The notes: generated from the letters alone by a model not told the origin. 64,000 bases of DNA from Rufibacter sp. LB8 (GCF_014876185.1 NZ_JADALJ010000001.1:3639501-3703500); one strand, 5' to 3'. Counted from the first letter of the stretch, positions 50,749 to 60,094 are shown. Translations and numbers: made by a program.

Positions 50749-53664
50749 TTACACCGCCTTCATTTCCTGGCCTTGTTCATTATAGGCTTCAATTGGGGCG
50801 CAGCTACAAACCAAATTACGGTCGCCGTAGGCGCTGTCTACGCGACTCACGGTTGGCCAGAATTTGGCGGTGCGGGTGTATGCCACGGGGTATACTGCTT
50901 TCTCACGGGAATACGGCATGCTCCAGTTATCAGCCAGCGCGATGTGGGCCGGGTGCGGCGCGTTTTTCAACACGTTGTTTTTCTGGTCAGCGGTGCCATT
51001 TTCCACTTCTCTGATTTCCTCTCTGATAGAAATCATGGCTTCAATGAAACGGTCCAGTTCTGGTTTGCTTTCGCTTTCCGTGGGCTCTACCATTAGAGTA
51101 CCCGCCACCGGGAAAGAAACCGTAGGCGCGTGAAAGCCATAGTCCATCAAACGCTTGGCAATGTCTTCTACCTCTACCCCGAATTTCTTGAAGGCGCGGC
51201 AGTCTAAGATCATCTCATGGGCGCAACGACCATTGGTTCCTACATAGAGAACAGGATAATGTTCTTCCAGACGCGCTTTAATGTAGTTGGCGTTCAAGAT
51301 GGCCATTTTGGTTGCCTCAGTTAAACCTTCGCCGCCCATCATGGCAATGTAAGCATAAGAGATAGGCAAGATGCTGGCGCTGCCCCAAGGTGCCGCAGAC
51401 ACGGCATTGATGGCTTCCGGTCTTCCCAAATCTACCACGGCGTGGCCTGGCAGGTACGGCGCCAAATCAGCTACTACGCCAATCGGCCCCACGCCTGGTC
51501 CGCCGCCCCCGTGCGGAATGCAGAAGGTTTTGTGCAGGTTCAGGTGACACACATCGGCTCCAATATTTGCCGGCGATGTTAACCCAACCTGGGCATTCAT
51601 GTTGGCACCGTCCATGTACACACGGCCGCCGTTGTCATGAATAATCTGGCAGATTTCAATGATGCTTTCCTCGTACACGCCGTGCGTAGAAGGGTACGTC
51701 ACCATTAGGCAGGAGAGATTGTCTTTGTGCTGTTCGGCTTTGGCTTTCAGGTCTTCTACGTCAATGTTTCCGCGCTCATCGCACTTCACAATCACCACTT
51801 TCATGCCCGCCATAACCGCAGAGGCTGGGTTAGTGCCGTGTGCCGAAGAAGGAATCAAGGAAATGGTACGGTGGTGGTCGCCGCGGGCTTCATGGTAGGC
51901 TCTGATCACCATCAAACCGGCGTATTCGCCTTGGGCACCGGAGTTGGGCTGTAAGCTCATGGCGGCAAAACCAGTAATTTCACACAACCACGCTTCTAAG
52001 TCTTCGAAAATCTGAGCATAGCCTTTAGCCTGGTCAGCGGGCGCAAAGGGGTGCAAGGAACCAATCTCTGGCCAGGTCACCGGAATCATTTCAGCGGTGG
52101 CGTTCAGTTTCATGGTGCAGGAACCCAACGGAATCATGCCGTGCGTGAGCGAGAAGTCTTTGTTCTCCAGGTACTTCATGTAGCGCAGAATCTCGCTCTC
52201 AGAATGGTACTTGTTGAAGACTTCGTGCTGAAGATACTCAGAGGTTCTGATTAAGCCTTCAGGCCAGGTGATGTTGGTTTCCTCCGGTAATTCTTCCAGG
52301 GCCAGGCTGTAATTAGATTTGCCCGCCACCTTCGCGAACACCGCCAGAATATCTTTTACTTCGCTCAGGTCTGTGTTCTGGTTCAGAGAAATGCCCACCT
52401 GGTTTTCGCCGAAATAACGGAAATTGATTTCTGCCGCCTCAGCTTCCTGACGTAAAGCCTGCTGCAAATCTGCGCTTTCCAGACGAAGATTGAGGGTGTC
52501 AAAGTAGTTCTGGTTCAATTGCTCAAAGCCCAAGCCTTTCAATTCTTTTTCCAGAATCTGAGCCAGGCTGTGAATGTTCAGACCAATGTATTTCAAGCGG
52601 CGCGGTCCGTGATATACGGCGTACATACCGGCCATTACCGCTAACAACACCTGCGCAGTACAGATGTTAGACGTGGCTTTCTCTCTTCTAATGTGCTGCT
52701 CACGCGTCTGCAGAGCCATACGGTAAGCTTTCTGCCCGTTGGCATCAATAGAAACCCCAATGATTCTGCCCGGGATGGAGCGCTTGTAATCATCTTTGGT
52801 CGCGAAGAAACCGGCGTGGGGTCCGCCGTAGCCCATGGGCACGCCAAAACGCTGTGAGGAACCCACCACCACATCGGCACCCATTTCACCGGGGGCTTTG
52901 AGCAGGGTCAAGCTCAACAAATCAGCGGCCACAGCCACCAACATATCCTGCGCGTGCGCCTGTGAGATGAAGTCTGTGTAGTCAAACACCTCGCCGTTGG
53001 CGGCCGGATATTGCACCAGTGCGCCAAACAAAGTGTCATCGTTTAAATTCGCTTCGCGGTGGTCACCGATTACTAGTTCAATGGCTAAAGGCGTGGCACG
53101 GGTCAGCAACACATCCAGGGTCTGCGGCAAAACTTCATTGGAGACAAAGTAGCGCATGGCGTTTTTGCGCGAACCTTTGCGCAGCGCAAACTGCAGGTTC
53201 ATGGCCTCAGCGGCGGCGGTGGCTTCATCCAGCAAAGACGCGTTGGCGATGTCCATGCCGGTCAATTCAATCACCAGGGTCTGGTAGTTGATCAAGGCTT
53301 CCAAACGGCCCTGGGCAATCTCAGCTTGGTAGGGCGTGTAGGCAGTGTACCAGCCTGGGTTCTCCAGAATGTTGCGCTGGATAACGGGCGGTAAAATAGT
53401 ATCATGGTAGCCTAACCCAATGTAGGATTTGAACAGTTTGTTCTGCTTGGCAATGCCCGCGAACTTACGCAGGAAATCGCGCTCGGTCAATGCGGCAGGC
53501 AGGTTCAAGGGCTTTTTGAGGCGTATGGCGGCCGGCACGGTTTCATCAATGAGCTGGTCCAAGGAAGACGCGCCAATGGCTTGCAGCATTTCCTGCACTT
53601 GCTCTTTCACGGGGCCGTTGTGGCGTTCTTTGAAAATGTCTGCTGGTTTGGTTTTGAAGATCAT
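50749..53664 (-). CDS. gcvP: Glycine dehydrogenase (decarboxylating), P protein
   Basis: A PLP enzyme of 971 residues, the full-length single-chain form, which decarboxylates glycine and transfers the aminomethyl group to lipoylated H protein. The PLP lysine is in [16 protein letters not shown] (about residue 711). Other conserved stretches: [20 protein letters not shown] and [21 protein letters not shown]. GcvT and GcvH genes are not adjacent. It works with LipA (39904). Confidence 0.97.
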   Translation of the reverse strand: MIFKTKPADIFKERHNGPVKEQVQEMLQAIGASSLDQLIDETVPAAIRLKKPLNLPAALTERDFLRKFAGIAKQNKLFKSYIGLGYHDTILPPVIQRNILENPGWYTAYTPYQAEIAQGRLEALINYQTLVIELTGMDIANASLLDEATAAAEAMNLQFALRKGSRKNAMRYFVSNEVLPQTLDVLLTRATPLAIELVIGDHREANLNDDTLFGALVQYPAANGEVFDYTDFISQAHAQDMLVAVAADLLSLTLLKAPGEMGADVVVGSSQRFGVPMGYGGPHAGFFATKDDYKRSIPGRIIGVSIDANGQKAYRMALQTREQHIRREKATSNICTAQVLLAVMAGMYAVYHGPRRLKYIGLNIHSLAQILEKELKGLGFEQLNQNYFDTLNLRLESADLQQALRQEAEAAEINFRYFGENQVGISLNQNTDLSEVKDILAVFAKVAGKSNYSLALEELPEETNITWPEGLIRTSEYLQHEVFNKYHSESEILRYMKYLENKDFSLTHGMIPLGSCTMKLNATAEMIPVTWPEIGSLHPFAPADQAKGYAQIFEDLEAWLCEITGFAAMSLQPNSGAQGEYAGLMVIRAYHEARGDHHRTISLIPSSAHGTNPASAVMAGMKVVIVKCDERGNIDVEDLKAKAEQHKDNLSCLMVTYPSTHGVYEESIIEICQIIHDNGGRVYMDGANMNAQVGLTSPANIGADVCHLNLHKTFCIPHGGGGPGVGPIGVVADLAPYLPGHAVVDLGRPEAINAVSAAPWGSASILPISYAYIAMMGGEGLTEATKMAILNANYIKARLEEHYPVLYVGTNGRCAHEMILDCRAFKKFGVEVEDIAKRLMDYGFHAPTVSFPVAGTLMVEPTESESKPELDRFIEAMISIREEIREVENGTADQKNNVLKNAPHPAHIALADNWSMPYSREKAVYPVAYTRTAKFWPTVSRVDSAYGDRNLVCSCAPIEAYNEQGQEMKAV

Positions 53665-53807
53665 TAATTATGGGAATTAACGGGTAGAACAGGTCTTTAT
53701 CCTTGGTTAACAAGCGTTAGCTTCAAATGATTTAACAAAAGTACAGGTTAAAATTTACTAAAGTATGGTTGGGACCTGTAAATTGCGGCCCAGGATTTTG
53801 TTGAACC

Positions 53808-53845
53808 CGTTTTGGGGCTCATTTCTGAAAATGAGCCCCAAAACG
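53808..53845. repeat. Intergenic palindrome, copy 28
   Basis: GGGG/CCCC subtype, CGTTTTGGGGCTCATTTC opposite GAAAATGAGCCCCAAAACG. It lies 25 bases upstream of the dehydrogenase start. Confidence 0.88.
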
Positions 53846-53870
53846 CCCCATCATTGAGAGAGAATTACCC

Positions 53871-55103
53871 ATGGAAAAAATAAAGATTGGCGTGCTGCGC
53901 GAAGGAAAAGTGCCGATAGACAAACGCGTGCCGCTCAGCCCCAAAAAATGCTTAGAGGTGTTGCAGGCATTCCCCAAGGCGCAGTTGGTGGTACAGCCCA
54001 GCCCGGTGCGCTGCTTCACCGACGAGGAATACACCAGCCTGGGCTTGCCGCTGCGCGAAAACCTGGCCAACTGTGACGTGCTCATGGGCGTGAAGGAAGT
54101 GCCCATTGACCACCTTATCCCTAACAAAACGTATTTCTTTTTTTCGCACACTATTAAAAAGCAGGCGCATAACCAAAAGCTGCTGCAGGCGGTGCTGGCC
54201 AAAAACATCACGCTTATTGATTATGAGTGTATCACCAATGAGCAGGGAGACAGAGTAGTGGCCTTCGGGCGGTGGGCCGGTATTGTGGGCGCGTACAACG
54301 GGTTGCTCACCTATGGCCGCAAATGGAACCTGTTCCACCTCAAACCCGCCCATGAGTGCTATGACATGGAAGACATGCTGGAGGAATTCTTCAAGGTGAA
54401 AAACCTGCCCGCCATCAAGATTGCCGTAACCGGCGGCGGGCGCGTGGCCAACGGCGCCCTGGAAGTGCTGGAACGCATGAAGTTAAAACAGGTGAGTGTC
54501 TTTGACTACCTCTACAAAGAATTCAATGAGCCGGTGTTTGTGCAGCTGCGCTCCTCAGATTACCATGTTCGGCCAGATGTCTCTGTCTGGGACTCCAAAG
54601 ATTTCTACCAGAACCCGCACCTTTACCAGTCCACGTTTGACAAATTTGCGAAGGTGACAGATTTGCTCATGGGCTGCGCCTACTGGAACCCCGCCGCGCC
54701 CGTGCTCTTCACCCCGGAAGACATGCGCCAGCCAGAATTCAAGATCAACACCGTGGCCGACATTACCTGTGACGTGGACGGCTCCATTCCCTGCACCAAG
54801 CGCGTGAGCACCATTGCCGACCCGGCCTTTGATTACAACCCAGAAACCGGGGAATTAGCGCCCGCCTACAGCGCTGAGAAGAACATCACCGTCATGGCGG
54901 TTGATAACCTGCCCTGCGAACTTCCGCGCAACGCATCGCGTGATTTTGGCCGCCAGTTGATTGACGAGGTGCTGCCGCATCTGGTGAACCAAGACCAGCA
55001 GGGCGTGCTGGCGCGCGCCACCATCACCAAAGGCGGTCAACTCACCGAACGGTTCCAATATCTGCAGGATTACGCCTCCGGCGGATTGACGAAACCGGAG
55101 TAA
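53871..55103 (+). CDS. Saccharopine/alanine dehydrogenase-like NAD(P) oxidoreductase
   Basis: A 410-residue protein with an N-terminal AlaDH/PNT-like domain (KIGVLREGKVPIDKRVPLSP, ALKVPIDH region) and a Rossmann segment near the middle (KIAVTGGGRVANGALEVLER). It resembles lysine-forming saccharopine dehydrogenase (LYS1-type) and alanine dehydrogenase relatives of Bacteroidota, whose true substrates are often unproven. The overall length and the ADITCDVDGSIPCTKRVSTI segment favour the saccharopine dehydrogenase-like branch. Single gene with a terminator after it. Confidence 0.75.
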   Translation: MEKIKIGVLREGKVPIDKRVPLSPKKCLEVLQAFPKAQLVVQPSPVRCFTDEEYTSLGLPLRENLANCDVLMGVKEVPIDHLIPNKTYFFFSHTIKKQAHNQKLLQAVLAKNITLIDYECITNEQGDRVVAFGRWAGIVGAYNGLLTYGRKWNLFHLKPAHECYDMEDMLEEFFKVKNLPAIKIAVTGGGRVANGALEVLERMKLKQVSVFDYLYKEFNEPVFVQLRSSDYHVRPDVSVWDSKDFYQNPHLYQSTFDKFAKVTDLLMGCAYWNPAAPVLFTPEDMRQPEFKINTVADITCDVDGSIPCTKRVSTIADPAFDYNPETGELAPAYSAEKNITVMAVDNLPCELPRNASRDFGRQLIDEVLPHLVNQDQQGVLARATITKGGQLTERFQYLQDYASGGLTKPE

Positions 55104-55148
55104 GATTCTAAGTATAAAGTTGGAGGTTAATTAGCCTTCGGTGGCAAG

Positions 55149-55188
55149 AAAAAGCCCTGTGGAAAGATTGTTTCTACAGGGCTTTTTT
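55149..55188 (+). terminator. Intrinsic terminator after the saccharopine-dehydrogenase-like gene
   Basis: AAAAAGCCCTGT pairs perfectly with ACAGGGCTTTTT. It lies 46 bases after the stop. Confidence 0.85.
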
Positions 55189-55199
55189 CATGGATTCGC

Positions 55200-55245
55200 T
55201 TTCCGTTTTAGGGCTCAATTCTGGAAATGAAGCCCAAAACGGAAA
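55200..55245. repeat. Intergenic palindrome, copy 29
   Basis: TTTCCGTTTTAGGGCTC opposite GAAGCCCAAAACGGAAA. It sits between the terminators of two convergent genes. Confidence 0.85.
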
Positions 55246-55278
55246 ATGGCAAAACGTTAAATTACCAGGCATGCACTA

Positions 55279-55320
55279 ACAGAAAGCCCGAACCTGTTTT
55301 ACCAGATTCGGGCTTTCTGT
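55279..55320 (-). terminator. Intrinsic terminator of the small lipoprotein gene
   Basis: ACAGAAAGCCCGAA pairs with TTCGGGCTTTCTGT around a 14-base loop; the gene stops at 55341 on the minus strand. Confidence 0.8.
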
Positions 55321-55340
55321 AATGATACAGATATGATTTA

Positions 55341-55565
55341 CTACTTGATAGAATCTGCTCTGTCGGCCACGCCGTCTTTCACAGGCTCGTCTTTCACAGA
55401 AACCGTGTCAGTGGAAGAGAAGGTCTCATCTGCCTCTGTGCTAATTTCATCTGCTGCGCTTTCGGCGGTGTTCTCAGCGTTCTCAGCGGTTTTAGAGTCA
55501 CAAGACGCAAACCCGAAGGTCAAGGCGACCATGGCGGCTGCGGCTAGATGCGTTACTTTTTTCAT
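55341..55565 (-). CDS. Small acidic lipoprotein
   Basis: A 74-residue lipoprotein: signal AAAAMVALTFGF and lipobox FASC (residues 19-22), then DSKTAENAENTAESAADEIS and an Asp/Glu/Ser-rich tail without aromatics. This looks like an intrinsically disordered tethered protein; its function is unknown. The frame on the opposite strand (55333-55623) is a shadow, and this reading is preferred because of the signal and lipobox and because a matching terminator follows. Confidence 0.72.
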   Translation of the reverse strand: MKKVTHLAAAAMVALTFGFASCDSKTAENAENTAESAADEISTEADETFSSTDTVSVKDEPVKDGVADRADSIK

Positions 55566-55682
55566 AGTGGTAGTTCTTTGGTTTCAGTTGAGAGTTATAC
55601 GGCATATGGCTCAGAAAGATTAGATGAGCCGCCTCACCCGTGAAGTCCCCAAAGGAAAATGACCTTGGTCCTATAATAACAT

Positions 55683-55727
55683 TCCCCGTTTTCGGCCCCG
55701 TTTCCAGAAATGAGCCCGAAAACGGAA
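55683..55727. repeat. Intergenic palindrome, copy 30
   Basis: TCCCCGTTTTCGGCCCC opposite GAGCCCGAAAACGGAAA. It is 3 bases from the next minus-strand stop. Confidence 0.85.
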
Positions 55728-55730
55728 ATT

Positions 55731-56117
55731 TTACGCGGGCCGTAGTTGGTCCTGGCGGTACACGCCATCTAGTTTTCGTTTGCCCTGGCGCAGCGCGAAA
55801 TAGGCGGCGTCTTCTGGCGGGCTCCAGTAAATATCGGTGATTTCGGCTACGGGGCCGTTGGGTTGGCTGGCCGGTTTCACCCACTCCCCGAAGGTGAAAG
55901 GCAAGGGCTCCACGTTGGTGAACAGTTCTGGGCGCACTTTGAATTCTTCGTCGCCGTAGCGCAACAGCAACCAACCGTTGATTTCGTCAAATTTCTCAAA
56001 AACCTTGTTGTGCGGCTCCAGGGCTTCAAACTCGCGGCGGTTGGCCGGATGAATATGCGCGTACCCATACCCCGGAAACCACGGATACAAACCAAACTCT
56101 AAACTTTTCTTGGGCAT
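55731..56117 (-). CDS. Conserved hypothetical protein
   Basis: A 128-residue soluble protein of mixed composition (LEFGLYPWFPGYGYAHIHPANRREFE split over two segments; VRPELFTNVEPLPFTFGEWV; ITDIYWSPPEDAAYFALRQG). It has no signal peptide. It looks like a short conserved Bacteroidota family whose role I do not know. Adjacent to rnd (62 bases) on the same strand. Confidence 0.65.
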   Translation of the reverse strand: MPKKSLEFGLYPWFPGYGYAHIHPANRREFEALEPHNKVFEKFDEINGWLLLRYGDEEFKVRPELFTNVEPLPFTFGEWVKPASQPNGPVAEITDIYWSPPEDAAYFALRQGKRKLDGVYRQDQLRPA

Positions 56118-56179
56118 AGGGAAAGCATGGGTGAGTCAATGAAAAGGTGCCCACCGGAAATATAATAAGGTATCAAAAA

Positions 56180-57328
56180 CTACAGCGTGATGTTCAGTTC
56201 CTCTGCGGTGGCCAGAACTATCTCGCGGGCGTATTTTTTGGGAATCACCACTTCGCCGGTTTGGCTATAGTGCGTGATAATGCTTTGGTCCAGCAGCATG
56301 GGCGCGGTGTAAGCCCCAACTTTATCTATCAAAGCTTTCAGCACCAACCCAAATTGGTCGCGGCGGGCCTCCGTTTCTGGCGTCTTGAGCCGGGGCGGAT
56401 ATGGGTTAGGCGGCAGACGATGCGGAATTTTGCGTTTGTAGGCCTCCTGGACGGCCCCGTTTACAATGCGTTGCAGTTGCCCCTCATAGCGCTCCTGCTG
56501 CACCCGGCCATGAATGCCTTTGGTGTGGTAAAGCCAGTCTTTGATGTCGCCTTCGGGGTTGGTGAGCAGGGCCATGAGTGCGCTGGTATTGATCACTTGG
56601 CCCGCCGGGAAGTTCCATTTCTGCGCCAGCTGGTCTCTGAACTCATAAATAGGCAACAAAATGAACTGCTGAAAATACGTGAGCCGCTGCGGAAACTTGA
56701 TTTTGAGGTGCGGGTCTTCCTGCTCGGTGTAGGTGATTTCCTCCAGCAGTTTCCCTTCTTCCAAAAGCCAGTTCATGCGGCCCAGGCCTTCAATCTTCAT
56801 GACCATCACTTCCTTTAAAGCATGCAGATAGAGCACGTCTTGGGCGGCGTATTCCAACTGGCGTTTGGTCAAAGGCCGGTGGTTCCAATTGCTCATCTGC
56901 TGTGATTTGTCCAGCTTGAGGCCCAGTTCCTCTTCCAGCAACACGCCCAGAGCGGCCTTGGAGTAGTTGAGGATTTTGGCGGCCACGGCGGTGTCAATCA
57001 CGTTGCGCACCTGGCAGCCCAACATGCTCAACAACATTAAATCATTGTTGGCGTGGTGGAAAATCTTGGTGATGGCCGGGTTCTCCAGCACGTCCCAGAG
57101 GGGCTGCAGGTCTTTCACCGGAATAGGGTCAATCAAAAAACAGTCATGCCCGTCTGATATCTGAATCAGGCAAAGCGTGAAGCCGTAGGTGTAATGGTGC
57201 TGGTCAAACTCAAGGTCTAGGGCGAGCTCTGGTTTCTGGCTGAGATGGTGGGCCGCCGCTTGCAGCGCCTCGGCCGTCTCTACCACGTGTACCGGTTTTC
57301 CCTCCAGAACGAATGCAGGTTCCTTCAT
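56180..57328 (-). CDS. rnd: Ribonuclease D
   Basis: A 382-residue 3'-5' exoribonuclease of the DEDD family for tRNA 3'-end trimming. Catalytic residues are visible: LALDLEFDQHHYTYGF (D and E), HHANNDLMLLS (D) and the YAAQDVLYLH exonuclease III motif, followed by HRDC-like helical regions. The ATG at 57328 is chosen over the TTG at 57346 because a TACATTTG promoter-like box spans 57334-57341, so the longer start would lie in the promoter. Confidence 0.92.
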   Translation of the reverse strand: MKEPAFVLEGKPVHVVETAEALQAAAHHLSQKPELALDLEFDQHHYTYGFTLCLIQISDGHDCFLIDPIPVKDLQPLWDVLENPAITKIFHHANNDLMLLSMLGCQVRNVIDTAVAAKILNYSKAALGVLLEEELGLKLDKSQQMSNWNHRPLTKRQLEYAAQDVLYLHALKEVMVMKIEGLGRMNWLLEEGKLLEEITYTEQEDPHLKIKFPQRLTYFQQFILLPIYEFRDQLAQKWNFPAGQVINTSALMALLTNPEGDIKDWLYHTKGIHGRVQQERYEGQLQRIVNGAVQEAYKRKIPHRLPPNPYPPRLKTPETEARRDQFGLVLKALIDKVGAYTAPMLLDQSIITHYSQTGEVVIPKKYAREIVLATAEELNITL

Positions 57329-57468
57329 AATCTCAAATGTACCCAAAAATCAGGAATTCGCTCCACGTACAAACACGGCACTTGGTTGCCGCTCTTTCAA
57401 AATTCGCCAAACATTTTTTACAGCTCGGCTCCTGGAGGGCTATTGTTTCCAAAACGAATAAAAATGAA

Positions 57469-57516
57469 AAAGCTGTTTTCGGCTTCGTTTCTGGAAACAA
57501 AGGCAAAAACAGCTTT
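57469..57516. repeat. Intergenic palindrome, copy 31
   Basis: AAAGCTG/CAGCTTT outer pairs replace the usual CCG/CGG, yet remain complementary; the inner right arm is decayed. It is 40 bases from the SIMPL gene stop. Confidence 0.85.
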
Positions 57517-57555
57517 CCTGGGCATTATGTTTTAAACCCGTAAAGGGCAGGGATA

Positions 57556-58263
57556 TTATTCCAGAATGAAACTCACGTCAACAGACGAAGTGATGGTGAT
57601 TTGCCCCAACGCCAAGGTTGAGCCGCCGCCGCTGTCCATGGACAGTTCTTGTCTGGCCATTTTCGCGAACACAGGGCCAGGGGCGTTGGCGCCGCCTTCA
57701 TTGATTTGGTACGGTCTGCCCACTTTGGCACCCAGTTCAGCGGCTAACATGGTGGCTTTCTGTTTGGCGTCTTGAATGGCTTTCTTGCGGGCTTCGTCCT
57801 GGTGCTTTTTCAGTTGCGTACTCTGGAAACTGATGCCGTCCACGCGGTTAGCACCGGCCTTGTACAAGCCTTCCAGCAGCGCGTCAAAGCCCTGCACTTT
57901 GGTCAGAATGACGGTGACGGTGCGGTTGGCGAGGTAAAATTGCGGCGTGGTCTGTCCGTATTCACCGTTGTAAATTGGCTGTAAGTAAAGGTAGGCCGTC
58001 TGGATGTTTTTTTCTTCCACGCCGCTTTTCTTGAGGTAGGCAATAAGGGCGGCGGTGCGTTGGTCGGCTACCTTGCGGGCCTCTTCCAGGGTTTTCTCGC
58101 GCACTTCCACGCCGGTCATAAACGTGATCTGGTCAGGTTGCACTTTCACTTCGCCCTGGCCAGAAACGCTCACCAGCGGCGGGATGGAGCTTTGTTGGGC
58201 CATAGTAGAGAAGCTGAGCAAGGCGAAAAAGAACGCAAGGGTGGTGTAGGATAATGCTTTCAT
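57556..58263 (-). CDS. SIMPL-domain (DUF541) periplasmic protein B
   Basis: A 235-residue exported protein: signal peptide TTLAFFFALLSFSTMAQ, SIMPL domain (PPLVSVSGQGEVKVQPDQIT, RKVADQRTAALIAYLKKSGV, QKATMLAAELGAKVGRPY). The second SIMPL gene in the window; divergent from the one at 12046. The start could be 58263 or the in-frame ATG at 58272. Its upstream region faces the zinc-finger-like gene at 58404. Role uncertain. Confidence 0.82.
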   Translation of the reverse strand: MKALSYTTLAFFFALLSFSTMAQQSSIPPLVSVSGQGEVKVQPDQITFMTGVEVREKTLEEARKVADQRTAALIAYLKKSGVEEKNIQTAYLYLQPIYNGEYGQTTPQFYLANRTVTVILTKVQGFDALLEGLYKAGANRVDGISFQSTQLKKHQDEARKKAIQDAKQKATMLAAELGAKVGRPYQINEGGANAPGPVFAKMARQELSMDSGGGSTLALGQITITSSVDVSFILE

Positions 58264-58350
58264 AGTGGTCATTGAATAAGGTTCAAACGGGGCAATGCAA
58301 GTTCTGTGCCGAATCTGTGCCCAAAAGGGGAACGCCAGGAAACCATGTCT

Positions 58351-58384
58351 GTTGCCCACCGCAAAAAAGTGTTGCGTATCTTTG
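58351..58384 (+). promoter_or_regulatory. Promoter of the 58404 gene
   Basis: TATCTTTG at 58377-58384 is a full TAnnTTTG match; GTTG at 58351-58354, 22 bases upstream, is a weak -33 element. It would give a leader of about 12-15 bases to the ATG at 58404. Confidence 0.45.
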
Positions 58385-58403
58385 CGTTTTCAGCACGTTA
58401 CTT

Positions 58404-59411
58404 ATGCCTCAGCCCCAAGACCTTACTCTGTTTGACCCTTTTGACGGCATGCGCTTCGGGCGCCACCTGTGTTTTCTGTGCGGTACCACCATTGCCCCAG
58501 AGCAGCAGACCACGGTTTTCCCCGATTGGCTGATGGAACAGTACGGTTTCGGGCAGCAGGCCCTGTTGCTGTTGGACCAAAGCCAAGTAGCCTACCAAGA
58601 CCTCAAGATTCCGTGCTGCGCGAACTGCCAGACCAACGCCTTGGCACCTGTGGAGGAACAGGTACAGAAAGCAGTGTTGAAAGGCGTAGCTGGTCTTCGA
58701 GCTTTAGACGAAAAAGTGCTCTTCCAGTGGTTAGGCAAAATGTTTTACGGTACGCTCATCACCGAGCTCATCAAAGAGCAGGATCCCTTGGTGCGCCCCG
58801 AGTACGCCGTGAGCGAACAGCCCAAAATGCTCATGAAATTCCAGGCCTTCTACCGGGTGCTGCAGTCGCTGCGGGTGCCCATGGTCTTCGCTGATTTCGT
58901 GCCTGCCTCGGTGTTTATTGTAGACGTAGATGCCTCAGCGGAGCCCAATCGGTTTGAATTTAGAGACGAATTGAGCACCATGATGTTCAGTCTGCGGCTG
59001 GACAACGCGCTTATTATCTGCTGCCTGCTAGACAATGCCATGATCAAAGACGCCCTGCGCCGCGTATGGGCTGTGCTGGAAACCAAAACCCTGCAACCCA
59101 TTCAGGCCGCCGAGTTCAGCGCCCGCGTTTTTTACGCCGGCTACCTGCTCAACGTGGTCCCAGATTACCTGCTGCGCTCCGTGAAACCGCAGGATACCCA
59201 CGTGGTCATGGACACCCTCATTGACGATGTCACTAACGTGATCTTCAACGCCTGGGACAGCAGCGCCTACGCCAAGTTGCTGGCTCTTTCCTGGGCCAAG
59301 TGGGGAATTTCCGCCGCGCAAATCTTACAGGATCCCACTGAGCCTCTCAGTTTGCTCTTCACCCCAGAAGGGGAGTTTATAGCGTTTCCGAAGATTCCAG
59401 AGGTGAAGTAG
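58404..59411 (+). CDS. Zinc-finger-like protein of unknown function
   Basis: A 335-residue soluble protein with a CxxC pair (FGRHLCFLCGTTI) and a second pair (KIPCCANCQTNALAPVEEQV), spaced about 50 residues apart like a treble-clef or HNH-type zinc site; no HNH catalytic histidine pattern is complete. The rest is helical with regular hydrophobics. The ATG at 58404 follows a promoter box and lacks the basic 44-residue extension of the longer frame (58272). Common as an uncharacterised family in Hymenobacteraceae to my recollection. Confidence 0.7.
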   Translation: MPQPQDLTLFDPFDGMRFGRHLCFLCGTTIAPEQQTTVFPDWLMEQYGFGQQALLLLDQSQVAYQDLKIPCCANCQTNALAPVEEQVQKAVLKGVAGLRALDEKVLFQWLGKMFYGTLITELIKEQDPLVRPEYAVSEQPKMLMKFQAFYRVLQSLRVPMVFADFVPASVFIVDVDASAEPNRFEFRDELSTMMFSLRLDNALIICCLLDNAMIKDALRRVWAVLETKTLQPIQAAEFSARVFYAGYLLNVVPDYLLRSVKPQDTHVVMDTLIDDVTNVIFNAWDSSAYAKLLALSWAKWGISAAQILQDPTEPLSLLFTPEGEFIAFPKIPEVK

Positions 59412-59430
59412 AAAAGGCGAAAGCCAAGAA

Positions 59431-59457
59431 GGTCATCCTGAGCCTGTCGAAGGATCT
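59431..59457. repeat. GTCATCCTG repeat (family F) variant
   Basis: GGTCATCCTGAGCCTGTCGA then AGGATCT. It resembles the arms at 21846 and 26204 with an altered centre. Confidence 0.6.
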
Positions 59458-59500
59458 AAAGAACATTCTTTCTTTGCTTGGGTAGACAGTTCCCTTCGCC

Positions 59501-59524
59501 GTTGTTGGTGTTATCACCGACAAC
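59501..59524. repeat. Lone GTTGGTG arm
   Basis: GTTGTTGGTGTTATCACCGA then CAAC; a single arm of the inverted repeat at 14088 and 33331. Confidence 0.65.
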
Positions 59525-59621
59525 CCAAGCTGCGGTTCTAACAGTAATTGTGCATGCAGTTTGCCTCCCTTCCAAACCCCCGCTCCATCCTGAGTTCTAC
59601 AAGACAGCCTTTTCCATAGCC

Positions 59622-59735
59622 GGGCTCCGAGCGCTCACGGCCGCGAGGCCCCGCCTTCCCCTCTCGCGCTGTACCAGCTTCCTGGCGCCTTCGGCACCCG
59701 CCTGCCGGCGACGGAACCTGCTTAGGCGCTCGATG
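59622..59735. other. GC-rich patch within the repeat cluster
   Basis: A 114-bp stretch unusually rich in G+C (for example GGCCGCGAGGCCCCGCC), quite unlike its surroundings. It begins GGGCTCCGAGCGCTC-like and ends TTAGGCGCTCGATGG, with short complementary ends. No ORF or known RNA fold is apparent. Confidence 0.5.
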
Positions 59736-59796
59736 GAAAGCCTGGAAATGGTACAGTTTGAAAGGCAGTCTGCGTTTTGGGCATCAGCAGTGCCGC

Positions 59797-59843
59797 CTGC
59801 TCAAAAGACCTCACAGGTTTTGGAAACCTGTGAGGTCTGCGCC
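59797..59843. repeat. CTCAAAAGACCTC hairpin, CACAGG variant (family D)
   Basis: CTGCTCAAAAGACCTCACAG at left; the hairpin CCTCACAGGTTT/AAACCTGTGAGG lies at 59809-59835 and ends TCTGCGCC. It shares its prefix and suffix with the CTCGTAG copies. Confidence 0.75.
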
Positions 59844-59847
59844 AATT

Positions 59848-59886
59848 GCGTTTTTGGGCTCTAAATTGGAAATGGAGGCGAAAACA
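59848..59886. repeat. Intergenic palindrome, copy 32 (decayed)
   Basis: GCGTTTTTGGGCTC opposite GGAGGCGAAAAC; the centre is altered. It lies inside the repeat cluster. Confidence 0.65.
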
Positions 59887-59915
59887 CAAGTATCATTTCC
59901 TAATAAATATCACTG

Positions 59916-60032
59916 ACGCAAGTTTAGCGCAGCGTAACTTGTGGTTTCCCATCTGGTCAGTTTATCAACTGACGTGAGTTTATAAACTCACAACATGTTT
60001 AGCCACAAGTTACGCTGTCGCTAAACTTGCGG
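59916..60032. repeat. 117-bp nested inverted repeat (family E)
   Basis: The outer arm CGCAAGTTTAGCGCAGCGTA plus ACTTGTGG (59917-59944) pairs with 60003-60031 with a one-base slip. Inside are two more hairpins, GTCAGTTTATCAACTGAC and GTGAGTTTATAAACTCAC. Confidence 0.8.
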
Positions 60033-60043
60033 CAGAGGTTTTT

Positions 60044-60072
60044 GTAGAGACCAGGCACCGCCTTGTCTCTAC
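60044..60072. repeat. GTAGAGAC hairpin (family I)
   Basis: GTAGAGACCAGG and CCTTGTCTCTAC pair around CACCG with one mismatch. It matches the ends of the composite repeat at 17473-17636. Confidence 0.75.
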
Positions 60073-60094
60073 GGTGGAGGACCCGACGAACGCT

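Noticed and set aside
55333-55623. 96-codon plus-strand frame
   Set aside because: Antisense to a lipoprotein with a signal peptide and its own terminator; the minus-strand reading is preferred.
57328-57362. Strong promoter for rnd
   Set aside because: TACATTTG is present but no TTTG lies at the right distance upstream, so it is kept only as a hint for the start codon.
59478-59864. 128-codon frame in the repeat cluster
   Set aside because: It crosses four repeat elements, has no start-site signal and its product has no domain.
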